Shown: in pieces, positions 8,587 to 17,090 of the stretch
Position numbering within the stretch: the first letter of the stretch is position 1
Layout: every line of letters begins with the position of its first letter
DNA from: Alcaligenes aquatilis
GTDB taxonomy: Bacteria; Pseudomonadota; Gammaproteobacteria; Burkholderiales; Burkholderiaceae_B
Length of the DNA stretch: 64,000 nt
Assembly (NCBI RefSeq): GCF_003076515.1
Contig: NZ_CP022390.1
Location: 124,001-188,000 of the forward strand
Direction of reading: 5' to 3'
Translations under genes and position numbers: made by a program
The notes under the pieces: model-generated
Database searches by the model: none
What the model was told of the DNA's origin: nothing
The model's input: only the letters and a program-made list of their open reading frames with translations

Positions 8587-10158
8587 TTATTGCACGGTGA
8601 CCCATTGAGCCGCCATGCGGTTATCCGCACGGTGAATGACGTCGACTTTTTTAGCCATTGCCCAAGGAATGATCTGGTCATGCAGTGGGATGTGGCCCAC
8701 TTCTTTGGCATGAATTTCCAGAACCTTATGAATGGCCGCATCGCGTTTGGCGGTGTCGGTCTCGGTCTTGATCTGGTCGATCAGGGTGTCAACTTCAGCG
8801 TTGTTGTAGTTGCCAAAGTTAAAGGAGCCGTCAGCGCCCTCGCCCTTGCTGTGCATCAGACTTTGCAGGGTGTAGAGTGCGTCAAAGGTTGGCACGCCCC
8901 AGCCAAACATATAGGCGCTGCTGTCGTAGTTTTGCACCTTGGGGAAGTAGGTGGCGCGAGGCATGGCGTTCAGGTTGGCCTTGACGCCGACCTTGGCCCA
9001 CATACCCACAATGGCCTGGCAGATGGCTTCATCGTTGATGTAGCGATCGTTCGGGCAGTCCAGCGTGAAGGTCAGGGAATTGTCGTAACCAGCTTCTTTC
9101 AGCAATTCTTTGGCCCGGTCCGGGTTGTAAGGCAGGCGCTGCGCCAATTCCTTGGTGTAGCCGTGAACCTGTGGAGCGATCATTGTGCCAGTGGGGGCGG
9201 AGGAACCGCGCATCACTGCTTTTTTGATGGCCTCAATGTCGATGGCCACGTACAGAGCTTCACGCACGCGCTGGTCAGCAAAGGGGTTCTTGCCCTTGAT
9301 GCTGCTGTACTTCAGTTCGGGGCTCTTTTGGTCCAGGCCTAGGTAGATAGTGCGGTATTCATTACCTTCCACCACCTTGGCTTGCTGGCGCAGACGCTGC
9401 AAATCCTGTGCTGGTGGGTCCAACACCAGGTCCACTTCGCCCGACAGCAAGGCGGCGGTACGGGTGGCGTTTTGCTTGATAGGCACGTAGATCACTTCGG
9501 TGACGTTGCCCACTTTATTGCCTTTGTTCCACCACTCTTCGTTTTCCACAAAGACGGTACGCACATCCACTTCACGGGACTTCACTTTGTAGGGGCCAGT
9601 GCCGTTCGTGTTGCGCGAGGAATAGGTTTCTTCGTTCTTGTTGAAATCCTGCGGCTGTTGGGCCTTGTTTTTTTCGGACCAGTCTTTGTTCATGATAAAG
9701 ACGTTGGTCAACTGTCGCAGCAGTACAGGGTTGGGGGCGGTGGTAATGATATCCACCGTTTTATCGTCCACTTTGACCGCTTTATCAATGCCGTTGACGT
9801 AGGCTTTGAAATTGGACGTGGGAGCCATGGCACGGTGGATGGAGAACACGACGTCGTCAGCGGTAAAGGGCGCGCCGTCATGAAACTTCACGCCTTCGCG
9901 CAGAGTAAATCGCCAGACCGTGGGCTCTAGCTGTTCCCAGGAGGTCGCCAGTGCAGGTGTTAACTGGAAGTCTTTGTTGTAGTCCACCAAGGGCTCATAC
10001 ACATACGAGCTGGCAGTAATGATGAGGTTTTCGTTCTGTGCGTGGGGGTCCAGGGTCATGAAGTCACCCTGGCTGGACCAAGTAAGCGTCTTGCTGTGGC
10101 CTACCAGGGGCAGGGCGACCAGAGCTGCCAGCGCAGCAGCCAATACTGTTTTGTTCAT
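8587..10158 (-). CDS. Family-5 extracellular solute-binding protein (peptide-type ABC)
   Basis: 523 aa from the ATG at 10158, which has a perfect AGGAGG 5 nt upstream; the frame's extra 16 upstream codons are discarded. The signal peptide MNKTVLAAALAALVALPLVGHS is cleaved near residue 22–24. The SBP_bac_5 signatures are clear: LDPHAQNENL, WRFTLREGVKFHDGAPFTADDVVFS, and NTNGTGPYK. It captures substrate in the periplasm and delivers it to the DppBC-like channel. It is the first gene of the operon. The ligand cannot be deduced from sequence. Confidence 0.92.
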   Translation of the reverse strand: MNKTVLAAALAALVALPLVGHSKTLTWSSQGDFMTLDPHAQNENLIITASSYVYEPLVDYNKDFQLTPALATSWEQLEPTVWRFTLREGVKFHDGAPFTADDVVFSIHRAMAPTSNFKAYVNGIDKAVKVDDKTVDIITTAPNPVLLRQLTNVFIMNKDWSEKNKAQQPQDFNKNEETYSSRNTNGTGPYKVKSREVDVRTVFVENEEWWNKGNKVGNVTEVIYVPIKQNATRTAALLSGEVDLVLDPPAQDLQRLRQQAKVVEGNEYRTIYLGLDQKSPELKYSSIKGKNPFADQRVREALYVAIDIEAIKKAVMRGSSAPTGTMIAPQVHGYTKELAQRLPYNPDRAKELLKEAGYDNSLTFTLDCPNDRYINDEAICQAIVGMWAKVGVKANLNAMPRATYFPKVQNYDSSAYMFGWGVPTFDALYTLQSLMHSKGEGADGSFNFGNYNNAEVDTLIDQIKTETDTAKRDAAIHKVLEIHAKEVGHIPLHDQIIPWAMAKKVDVIHRADNRMAAQWVTVQ

Positions 10159-10331
10159 GAAAACCTCCTGATGGGATGGTTGGTGTCGCTGATAGAGAGG
10201 CTGCATAGTAACCGGGCGCTTGTTGCCGATTCAATATGTAGTTTCAGCCTGCCGTCAGCTTAATGAGTATTAGTGATTTATATCATCTCTACGCTTATTC
10301 AGGCCGGATCAGCGCGGGGCAGACTTGTCGC

Positions 10332-10354
10332 TATAATGGTGTACATATATACAG
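10332..10354 (+). promoter_or_regulatory. dinB promoter -10 with overlapping LexA (SOS) box
   Basis: TATAAT at 10332–10337 is followed at once by GTGT-N8-ACAG at 10339–10354, with alternating AT in the centre. This differs by one base from the CTGT-N8-ACAG LexA consensus. A repressor here would cover the transcription start. The -35 hexamer is weak. This placement argues that translation of dinB starts downstream of the box. Confidence 0.8.
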
Positions 10355-10371
10355 TTAACGGGCTGATCAAG

Positions 10372-11541
10372 GTGGCGGCACAAGAAGAGAAACCCCTGGA
10401 GCGGCGTATCGCTCATGTGGATATGGATGCGTTTTATGCCTCGGTAGAGCTGCTGCGCTACCCGCATTTGCGTGGCAGCCCCGTGGTGATTGGCGGGCGC
10501 AGTGCGGATACGCCGCGTAAATTGCCCGATGGTAGTTGGCAACATGCCCGTCTGGCGGATTATGTTGGGCGCGGGGTCGCTACGACGTCGACTTATGAAG
10601 CCCGTCAGTTGGGTGTGTTCTCGGCCATGGGTTTAATGAAGGCGGCCCAACTAGCCCCTGATGCCATCTTGCTACCTGCCGATTTTCAAGCCTACCGCCA
10701 TTATTCGCGCTTGTTTAAACAGGCTGTGGCGACGGTTTCGGAGCATATCGAGGATCGGGGTATCGACGAGATCTATGTAGACCTGAGTCATAAAACCGAA
10801 GACAGCCACGAATTAGCCGAGCAGATCCGCCAGGCGGTGAACCAGGCCACGGGCCTGACCTGTTCGGTAGGCATCACGCCCAATAAGCTGCTCTCCAAGA
10901 TTGCTTCGGAATTGAACAAGCCCAATGGGGCCTGTGTGCTGACCATGGATGATGTCCCCACCCGCATCTGGCCGCTGGCCGTGGGCAAGATCAATGGTAT
11001 TGGTCCCAAGTCGGTCGTGAAACTGACGGAAATGGGCATAGAGAAGATTGGGGAACTGGCCGCTACACCTGCAGAAAAACTGCAGGAACATTTTGGCCTG
11101 CGCTACGCGCAATGGCTGATGGCCGTGGCCCAAGGCCAGGACGAGCGCCCCTTGTCCACCGACCGCACGCCCAAATCCATCAGCCGTGAAACCACCTTCG
11201 AGCGTGATCTGCACGTGCGCATGGATCGCTCCCGCCTGTCTGCTGTGCTGGAGTCCTTGTGTGAAAAGCTGGAACAGGATTTACGCAAATCCGCCATGTG
11301 CGCCCAAACCATAGGGATCAAGCTGAAGTTCGAGGACTTCAAAACCGTGACGCGCGACCTGTCTCTGCCCGCGCCGGTGCTGGCGGCGGATGCCATTCTG
11401 GCTGCTGCCCGCCAGAATCTGAAACGCGCCGTACTGGACAGGCGCTTGCGCTTGCTGGGCGTGAAAGCCAGTGCCCTGCTGCCTATCAGTGAAATGCCGC
11501 AGGAGCAGCCCCGGCAACTGGATCTGGACGGCTTGTTCTGA
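10372..11541 (+). CDS. dinB: DNA polymerase IV (Y-family translesion polymerase)
   Basis: About 389 aa from the GTG at 10372. In-frame ATGs at 10273 and 10336 exist, but the SOS promoter lies at or beyond them. Catalytic carboxylates are in HVDMDAFYASVE near the N-terminus and in GIDEIYVDL; palm, finger, thumb (GIGPKSVVKL) and little-finger domains follow in order. The C-terminal QLDLDGLF is a beta-clamp-binding motif. It performs mutagenic bypass synthesis at damaged template bases. Regulation by LexA is shown by the operator overlapping the promoter. It diverges from the peptide-ABC operon. Confidence 0.93.
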   Translation: MAAQEEKPLERRIAHVDMDAFYASVELLRYPHLRGSPVVIGGRSADTPRKLPDGSWQHARLADYVGRGVATTSTYEARQLGVFSAMGLMKAAQLAPDAILLPADFQAYRHYSRLFKQAVATVSEHIEDRGIDEIYVDLSHKTEDSHELAEQIRQAVNQATGLTCSVGITPNKLLSKIASELNKPNGACVLTMDDVPTRIWPLAVGKINGIGPKSVVKLTEMGIEKIGELAATPAEKLQEHFGLRYAQWLMAVAQGQDERPLSTDRTPKSISRETTFERDLHVRMDRSRLSAVLESLCEKLEQDLRKSAMCAQTIGIKLKFEDFKTVTRDLSLPAPVLAADAILAAARQNLKRAVLDRRLRLLGVKASALLPISEMPQEQPRQLDLDGLF

Positions 11542-11572
11542 TTCAAAACTAGGCAGACCAGCCGCATATACA

Positions 11573-11591
11573 TATAATGAGACTCATTCTT
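11573..11591 (+). promoter_or_regulatory. Fur box upstream of fecI-type sigma gene
   Basis: TATAATGAGACTCATTCTT matches 14 of 19 positions of the Fur consensus GATAATGATAATCATTATC, with both ATAATGA and TCATT half-sites intact. It lies 25 bp before the sigma-factor start, so the iron unit is probably repressed by Fe2+-Fur. Confidence 0.75.
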
Positions 11592-11615
11592 ATTTGAGTT
11601 TCAGGATAGTCGCCC

Positions 11616-12167
11616 GTGAACGAGCGCCCCGCCACCGAAGTGATGACCGTCGCTCAGATGCAGCAACATATACATGTGTTGTATTGCCAGCACCGTGGCT
11701 GGCTGCACGATTGGTTACGGCGACGTTTGGGCTGTTCTCACCATGCGGCCGATCTGGTGCATGACGCTTATGTGCGTGTCATGAGCTCGGGCCGCATCCC
11801 CGGTCCGGAGCAGGCCCGCCCTCACTTGATGCAGATCGCCAAGGGGCTGGTCATTGATCGCTACCGCCGTCAGCAAATTGAGCAGGCGTATCTGGATGCC
11901 TTGGCGCATATGCCGGAACCGACGGCGATCTCTCCTGAAGAACGTGCCCTGACCCTGGAAGTGCTGCTGCGTATTTGCGCTGCTTTGGACGGGCTGCCCG
12001 GTCGCGTCCAGCAAGTATTTTTATTGTCGCGCTACGAGGGCCTGACTTACTCGGCCATTGCTCAGCGTCAGGGCATTGCTGTGGCGACAGTACGCAAATA
12101 CATGCTGCAGGCCACTCAAGCCTGTTTTGCTGTGATGGCTGATCTGGACGCGAGCGCCCTGCCGTGA
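11616..12167 (+). CDS. FecI-type ECF sigma factor
   Basis: 183 aa from the GTG at 11616, with AGGA upstream. Sigma-70 region 2 spans about residues 17–80 (DLVHDAYVRVM, AKGLVIDRYRRQQIE). Region 4 spans about 115–170 (LDGLPGRVQQVFLLSRYEGLTYSAIAQRQGIAVATVRKYM). FecI-type factors direct transcription of their cognate TonB-dependent receptor after ligand signalling through a FecR partner. The gene overlaps the fecR-type gene by 4 bp (GTGA) and follows a Fur box. Confidence 0.93.
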   Translation: MNERPATEVMTVAQMQQHIHVLYCQHRGWLHDWLRRRLGCSHHAADLVHDAYVRVMSSGRIPGPEQARPHLMQIAKGLVIDRYRRQQIEQAYLDALAHMPEPTAISPEERALTLEVLLRICAALDGLPGRVQQVFLLSRYEGLTYSAIAQRQGIAVATVRKYMLQATQACFAVMADLDASALP

Positions 12168-13144
12168 GCACACCCCGTCCCGCCATGAGTCCTGTTGATG
12201 CCCAGGCCCTGGAATGGCAAGTCGTCTTTTGGTCTGGTGAAGTGCAAGAGCACGAGCAGCAGGACTTTCAGATCTGGCTGGCGGCCGACCCCTTGCATGA
12301 GCAGGCCTGGGCCCGTATCCAGCAGTTTGGTCAGCAAATGCAGCTTGCGCCGCAGGAGGTGGCGTCGCAGGTCTTGCAGGCTGGTTTGTCCGCCCAGGCT
12401 GTACAGCGGCGTCGTGCCATTTTGCGTAGCTTCCTGTTGTTGGTGTGTGGCGGGCTGGGCAGTTATGGCGTGAGTCGCACACCCCAATGGGCGGCCTGGA
12501 ATGCAGACTACCGCACTGCATCAGGCCAGCGTAAAGAGCTGACTTTGCCCGATGGCACCGCGCTGGCCCTGAATACGGCCAGTTCCTTGAACGTGCAATA
12601 CAGCGAAACGCAACGCAATGTCGTCTTGCTGGGTGGCGAGGTTTTGATCAGTACGGCATCCGACCCGCAAATCCGGCATCGGCCTTTTGTGGTGCAGACC
12701 CCCGAAGGGGAAGTTCAGGCGCTGGGTACCCGTTTCCTGGTGCGACATTGGCCTTCTAAGGCGCGTGTCTCGGTCCAGGTTTATGAGGGGGCGGTAGAAC
12801 TGCGCCCCCGCCATGTCGGTCAGCGCACACGCTTGCAGGCCGGACAGCAGGTCCTGTTCAGCAAGCAGCAAAGCTATACCCCAGAACCAGCCAATGAGCA
12901 GGCCAGCGCCTGGCAGCGTGGTTTGCTGGTTGCAGAGCGCTGGCGTTTGGGTGATTTTCTGGCAGAAGTCGCCCGTTATCGGGCGGGAGTCTTGCGCTGT
13001 GATCCGGCGGTGGCTGGGCTGATGATTTCGGGCGTCTACCCCTTGCAGGATACGGACGCGATTTTGCAATCGGTGTCGCAGGCTCTGCCCGTGCAGGTAC
13101 GGATGATGACGCCGTATTGGGTCACGGTATCGGCGTCGGCGTAG
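12164..13144 (+). CDS. FecR-type sigma regulator (membrane anti-sigma/co-activator)
   Basis: 326 aa. The cytoplasmic N-terminal DUF4880 region (QALEWQVVFWSGEV, FQIWLAADPLHEQAWARI) is followed by one membrane span at about 86–103 (LRSFLLLVCGGLGSYGV). A periplasmic FecR domain comes next (LPDGTALALNTASSLNV, TPEGEVQALGTRFLV), then a C-terminal secretin/TonB-short-like region that contacts the receptor's signalling domain. It relays receptor occupancy to the sigma factor encoded just upstream. The start overlaps the sigma gene's stop. Confidence 0.93.
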   Translation: MSTPRPAMSPVDAQALEWQVVFWSGEVQEHEQQDFQIWLAADPLHEQAWARIQQFGQQMQLAPQEVASQVLQAGLSAQAVQRRRAILRSFLLLVCGGLGSYGVSRTPQWAAWNADYRTASGQRKELTLPDGTALALNTASSLNVQYSETQRNVVLLGGEVLISTASDPQIRHRPFVVQTPEGEVQALGTRFLVRHWPSKARVSVQVYEGAVELRPRHVGQRTRLQAGQQVLFSKQQSYTPEPANEQASAWQRGLLVAERWRLGDFLAEVARYRAGVLRCDPAVAGLMISGVYPLQDTDAILQSVSQALPVQVRMMTPYWVTVSASA

Positions 13145-13222
13145 CACTTTTTGATTCTCGTTCGGGATATATGCAAAGGCCCGGTTTTTGTTCCGGGCTG
13201 CTTATTCCTGAAGAGAGAGGCC

Positions 13223-15757
13223 ATGTTGATTAAATCCATGCGTTCTGCGGTCCGGCCCAGACGTTTCACTATTGCCCGTTCGGCCCTGGGGCCGTGCTTG
13301 CTGGCGGCAAGCCTGGCGGGAGCCTTGTCGTTGTCCAGCGTTCAGGCTCAAAGCATGAGTAGTCAGCAAATAAGCTATGACATTGCCGCAGGCACTCTGG
13401 ATCAGGTCTTGAATCAGTTTGCGGCGCGTGGCGGATTTTTACTGGCTATTGATGCGTCTTTGACTGCCGGCAAGACCAGCATGGGCTTGAGGGGCGCTTA
13501 CACACCGGAACAAGGTTTACGGCAGATTTTGCAAGGTAGCGGTCTGGAGGCCGTGGCGGATGGTCGCGGTTATCGTTTGCGCGCTGCGCCTGGCTTGAGC
13601 ACACGCAGTCACCAGGAGCTGGAAGCGGTACGTGTGCAGGCTCAACGCGAAAGCGCAACCGGGCCCGCGAATGGCCTGCTGGCAAGGCGCAGCGCAACGG
13701 CGACCAAGAGCGATGCGGACATCATGGACACGCCGGCCTCGATCGCCGTCGTGACGCAGCAACAGATCGAGTCTCTGGCCACTCGCACGGTGGGCGAAGC
13801 CTTGCGTTACGTGCCGGGCGTGGCGGTGGAATTTGATGGGGTGGATTCACGTTTTGACACTATGTCCTTGCGTGGCTTCAATGCAGATTCCGTGGCGTGG
13901 CTGGACGGCGTGAAGCTGGCCGGCGGCAGCGGTGCGGGCAATAACTGGACCTTGCTGCAGGTTGATCCTTTCATGCTGGAGCGCATTGAAGTCCTGAAGG
14001 GGCCGGCCTCGGTGGTGTATGGTCAGATGGTGCCGGGCGGTATGGTCAATATGGTCAGTAAGCGCCCTACTCAAGTGGACCAACGCAATATTGAACTGAC
14101 CTTGGGGGCGCCGCGTCAGCTACGGGGCAGCGTGGATCTGGGCGGCGCATTGGGTCAGGATGGCGTCAGTGCCTGGCGCGTGCTGGCACTAAGTTCCGAT
14201 ACCGAAAGCCGTACTGATCACGTCAAGCGTAAACGCCTGTTGTTGGCCCCTTCCGTCACCTTGCCGCTGGGCGAGAACGGTGAAATCGTCCTGATGGGTT
14301 CGGTGCAACGCGACCGTGGCGGCAGTGACTATATGTGGTTGCCCGCCTACGGCACCTTGTTTGATAACCCCAACGGCAAAATCCCTCTGTCACGCTTTAT
14401 CGGCGAGCCACATTTTGATCGCTATGACCGCGATCAGGATATGGTCGGCTGGGCGGCGGTCTATGACATCAACGACAACTGGACACTGCGCCAGAACTTG
14501 CGCGTGCAACGCATCAAGTCGGTGATGGAATCGGTGACCAGCGATATGTATTCCTTCGACGATCCCAGTCTAGGCGGTTGGGATTGGCGCACGCTGGAAC
14601 GCTACGCCAACCGGGGGACAGGAACATCCCGCTCCTTGGGTGTGGACACGCAGTCCGAATGGCGTTGGAACCTGGGGGAGGCCGAGCATACGGTGTTGCT
14701 GGGTCTGGACTATTACCGGGGCACTTTTGATGCCCGTCGTCAGACCGCCTCGGTAGGCCCGGAAGGCAGCGGCGGTGTGCTGGATTTGTATGACCCGCAG
14801 TATGGCGCAATGATCGGGCCTTTTACCACCTTGAGTGAAGTCAGTAACCGGCGTCATCAGACCGGCGTGTATCTGCAAGACCAGGTTTCATGGGGGAATT
14901 GGCGTCTGGTGGCTGGCTTGCGTCATGATCGGTCCTCCGTCAGTGGCACCAGCCGCCGCCGGTCCGGAGAGGATGATTTGGGCCAGAGCGACAAGGCCAC
15001 CACGGGTCGCCTGGGTGCCTTGTATCGTTTCGATTCGGGTTGGGCACCGTATATCAGCTATGCCACCTCGTTTGAGCCTGTTGCCGGTGTGACGGCAGAC
15101 GGTGTGGCCTTCCGGCCCATGAAAGGCAAGCAGACCGAAGTCGGCGTCAAGTATCAGCCCGAGGGCGCGAACTGGATGGCCAGTGCCGCCGTGTTTGATT
15201 TGCGCCAGACCAACAGGCTGACGGACGACCCGATTCACGGCTTCCCGGATCAGGTGCAAACCGGAGAACTGCGTTCGCGCGGTCTGGAGTTAGCGCTCAC
15301 GGGCCGTTTGTCGCCTAACTGGTCTGTGATAGGCAGTTATTCCTACCTGAATACCAAAGTGCTTAGCAGTGAGATCCCTGAAGAACAGGGCAAACCGGCC
15401 TTGTATACACCGCGCCATCAAGCCGCCTTGTGGGTGGATTACACCTTTACCGGGCGCACAGCGCTGGCTGGCACGGTTATGGGGCTGGGGATCCGTCATG
15501 TGGGCTCGTCCCACGGCGGGGACATTGATGTGGCCGGTGGTGGCTACGCCAGCCTGCGCATCCCGGCCCATACCGTGGCGGATTTCCGGATGGCGACGCA
15601 GTTGGGCTGGATCTCGCCTGAGCTGAAAAACAGCGAACTTTCTTTGAATGTGACCAATATTGCCGACAAACAGTACGTCAATGGCTGCGGTTCCTTGTGG
15701 ACTTGCGGCTGGGGCCTGGGTCGACAGGTGTCTTTAACTTTTTCAGGACGATTCTGA
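13223..15757 (+). CDS. TonB-dependent siderophore receptor with signalling (STN) domain
   Basis: 844 aa from the ATG at 13223, preceded by AGAGAGAGG; the 24 upstream codons are rejected. After the signal peptide (ends near SSVQAQ) an STN domain covers about residues 48–120 (ISYDIAAGTLDQVLNQFA, LRQILQGSGLEAV), the mark of transducers paired with FecIR. The plug follows (DTPASIAVVTQQQIE, MSLRGF, VLKGPASVVYGQMVPGGMVNMVSKRP), then a 22-strand barrel ending in a terminal Phe (LTFSGRF). A Cys-pair loop in YVNGCGSLWTCGWG near the end resembles ferrichrome/ferrioxamine-type receptors. The ligand is therefore probably a hydroxamate siderophore, but this is a weak guess. Confidence 0.92.
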   Translation: MLIKSMRSAVRPRRFTIARSALGPCLLAASLAGALSLSSVQAQSMSSQQISYDIAAGTLDQVLNQFAARGGFLLAIDASLTAGKTSMGLRGAYTPEQGLRQILQGSGLEAVADGRGYRLRAAPGLSTRSHQELEAVRVQAQRESATGPANGLLARRSATATKSDADIMDTPASIAVVTQQQIESLATRTVGEALRYVPGVAVEFDGVDSRFDTMSLRGFNADSVAWLDGVKLAGGSGAGNNWTLLQVDPFMLERIEVLKGPASVVYGQMVPGGMVNMVSKRPTQVDQRNIELTLGAPRQLRGSVDLGGALGQDGVSAWRVLALSSDTESRTDHVKRKRLLLAPSVTLPLGENGEIVLMGSVQRDRGGSDYMWLPAYGTLFDNPNGKIPLSRFIGEPHFDRYDRDQDMVGWAAVYDINDNWTLRQNLRVQRIKSVMESVTSDMYSFDDPSLGGWDWRTLERYANRGTGTSRSLGVDTQSEWRWNLGEAEHTVLLGLDYYRGTFDARRQTASVGPEGSGGVLDLYDPQYGAMIGPFTTLSEVSNRRHQTGVYLQDQVSWGNWRLVAGLRHDRSSVSGTSRRRSGEDDLGQSDKATTGRLGALYRFDSGWAPYISYATSFEPVAGVTADGVAFRPMKGKQTEVGVKYQPEGANWMASAAVFDLRQTNRLTDDPIHGFPDQVQTGELRSRGLELALTGRLSPNWSVIGSYSYLNTKVLSSEIPEEQGKPALYTPRHQAALWVDYTFTGRTALAGTVMGLGIRHVGSSHGGDIDVAGGGYASLRIPAHTVADFRMATQLGWISPELKNSELSLNVTNIADKQYVNGCGSLWTCGWGLGRQVSLTFSGRF

Positions 15758-16818
15758 TGAGACGACTGATAGGGCTAGCCCTGCTGGGCCTGGGTTTGAG
15801 TGTCAACGCACAAGCCAGTCCCCTGCTGAAACCGGGTTGCGCCTGGACCTTGCTGCATCCGGAGCAAGGGGAACGCACAGGAAGCTGGGGGTGGGCGGAT
15901 CTGGAAAAACGTCAGTACATCGACGAGCACACGCGCTTTAATCTGGCCTCCCTGTCCAAGCAGTTCACTGCCTTGGCTGCCCTGATGCTGGTTCGGGATG
16001 GAAAATTGGCTTTGGATGAACCCGTGGCCCGGTATTGGCCGGACCTGCCCGGTGAACTGGGCAAACCCACTGTTCGACAAGTTCTGCGTCATACCGGTGG
16101 TTTGCCGGATTACATCGAGCCCTTGTACCAGGCAGGCCGAGAGCATGAGACGGTCACCGTGTCTGAGACGCTGGAGGTTTTGGCTGCCCATCCCGCTTTG
16201 CGCTTTACGCCGGGTGAGCGGTTTGAATACAGCAATACCGGGTATTTTCTGCTGGCCCAACTGGTGGAACGGGTCAGCGGCCAGCCCCTGACCCGGTTTT
16301 CCCAGCGCTATATTTTTGAACCTTTGGGCATGGACGAAACCGCGATTGTGGATCGCTACCCGTCTGCGTTGCCACAATTGGCTCGTGGCTATCGGGTCAA
16401 GGATGGGCAAGTACAAAACAGTGAATCCAGTTGGGAGCAGACGGGCGATGGTCAGGTGCATAGCAGCGCAGCAGATATGTGGCGTTGGTTGCAGCATCTG
16501 GAGCAAGACACGGTCTTGCAGAGCCCGGAGGGGCAGCCGCTGATGGGGCTGCGTAGTCTGCTGACGCAATCGGCCCCTACCGAACCCAAAAATAATTACC
16601 AGTTCGGGCTGGAAACGGTGCAACTGGGTGAGGACTATGCTGCCTGGGGACATGGTGGAGGCTGGGCGGGCTATCACAGCTTCATGGCCTACTCACCGGA
16701 GCGGCGTCAGGGGGCGGCGGTGATGTGTAACGCGATTCATTGGGATGTGCGTGCCATGGCCGAGCGGCTGCTGCAGACCGGTATCGGGCAACTGGAGCCC
16801 ATTGTGTATCAACCTTGA
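15757..16818 (+). CDS. Exported serine hydrolase, class C beta-lactamase/PBP4 fold
   Basis: 353 aa from the ATG at 15757, whose first base is the last base of the receptor's stop codon (TGATG), so it is translationally coupled. A signal peptide covers residues ~1–20 (ends VNAQAS). The three motifs of the fold are intact: S65-L-S-K68, Y158-S-N160 and H299-G-G. Relatives include beta-lactamases, DD-peptidases, EstB-type esterases and D-aminopeptidases. The length and lack of other motifs do not decide between them. Its position at the end of a siderophore-uptake unit suggests a periplasmic role on the imported siderophore. That is inference. Confidence 0.88.
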   Translation: MRRLIGLALLGLGLSVNAQASPLLKPGCAWTLLHPEQGERTGSWGWADLEKRQYIDEHTRFNLASLSKQFTALAALMLVRDGKLALDEPVARYWPDLPGELGKPTVRQVLRHTGGLPDYIEPLYQAGREHETVTVSETLEVLAAHPALRFTPGERFEYSNTGYFLLAQLVERVSGQPLTRFSQRYIFEPLGMDETAIVDRYPSALPQLARGYRVKDGQVQNSESSWEQTGDGQVHSSAADMWRWLQHLEQDTVLQSPEGQPLMGLRSLLTQSAPTEPKNNYQFGLETVQLGEDYAAWGHGGGWAGYHSFMAYSPERRQGAAVMCNAIHWDVRAMAERLLQTGIGQLEPIVYQP

Positions 16819-16890
16819 TGGTACGACTTGACCGGAGCCCTGTTTGATATGGCAGCGTAGCACCTGAAAACAAGCCTTCAGGCTTCAAGC

Positions 16891-16935
16891 AAAACAGCGC
16901 GGCTCCTGTTGATAAGTCAGGAACCGCGCTGTTTT
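16891..16935 (+). terminator. Terminator of the iron-uptake unit
   Basis: An AAAACAGCGCGG arm pairs with CCGCGCTGTTTT; the stem extends through CTCCTG/CAGGA with one mismatch, and T4 closes it. A smaller AAGCCT/AGGCTT hairpin precedes it at about 16872–16886. Confidence 0.8.
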
Positions 16936-16957
16936 CGCATCAAGCTGTACCAGAAAA

Positions 16958-16989
16958 GGGACAATCGCTGTCCAGATGGACATTGTCCC
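16958..16989 (+). promoter_or_regulatory. Inverted repeat upstream of the aminotransferase gene
   Basis: GGGACAAT-CGCT-GTCC, an AGAT loop, then GGAC-ATTGTCCC forms a 12-bp interrupted stem about 100 bp before the aminotransferase start. A TAGAAT hexamer lies 35 bp further downstream. It may be an operator or a second terminator for the preceding unit; no U-tract follows it. Confidence 0.4.
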
Positions 16990-17090
16990 AGGCATAAGCG
17001 TCCTGCCGGGGGTGGGCTGCGTTAGAATTAATTGTCCAGCCGCCGGGCTGGCTTATTTTTTTTCTTTCATTTTCATCAAGGTTTGCCGTT

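Noticed and set aside
11573..11578. TATAAT as a stand-alone -10 rather than part of a Fur box
   Set aside because: Not exclusive: the hexamer is inside the 14/19 Fur match, so it is probably both; I listed it only as the Fur site.
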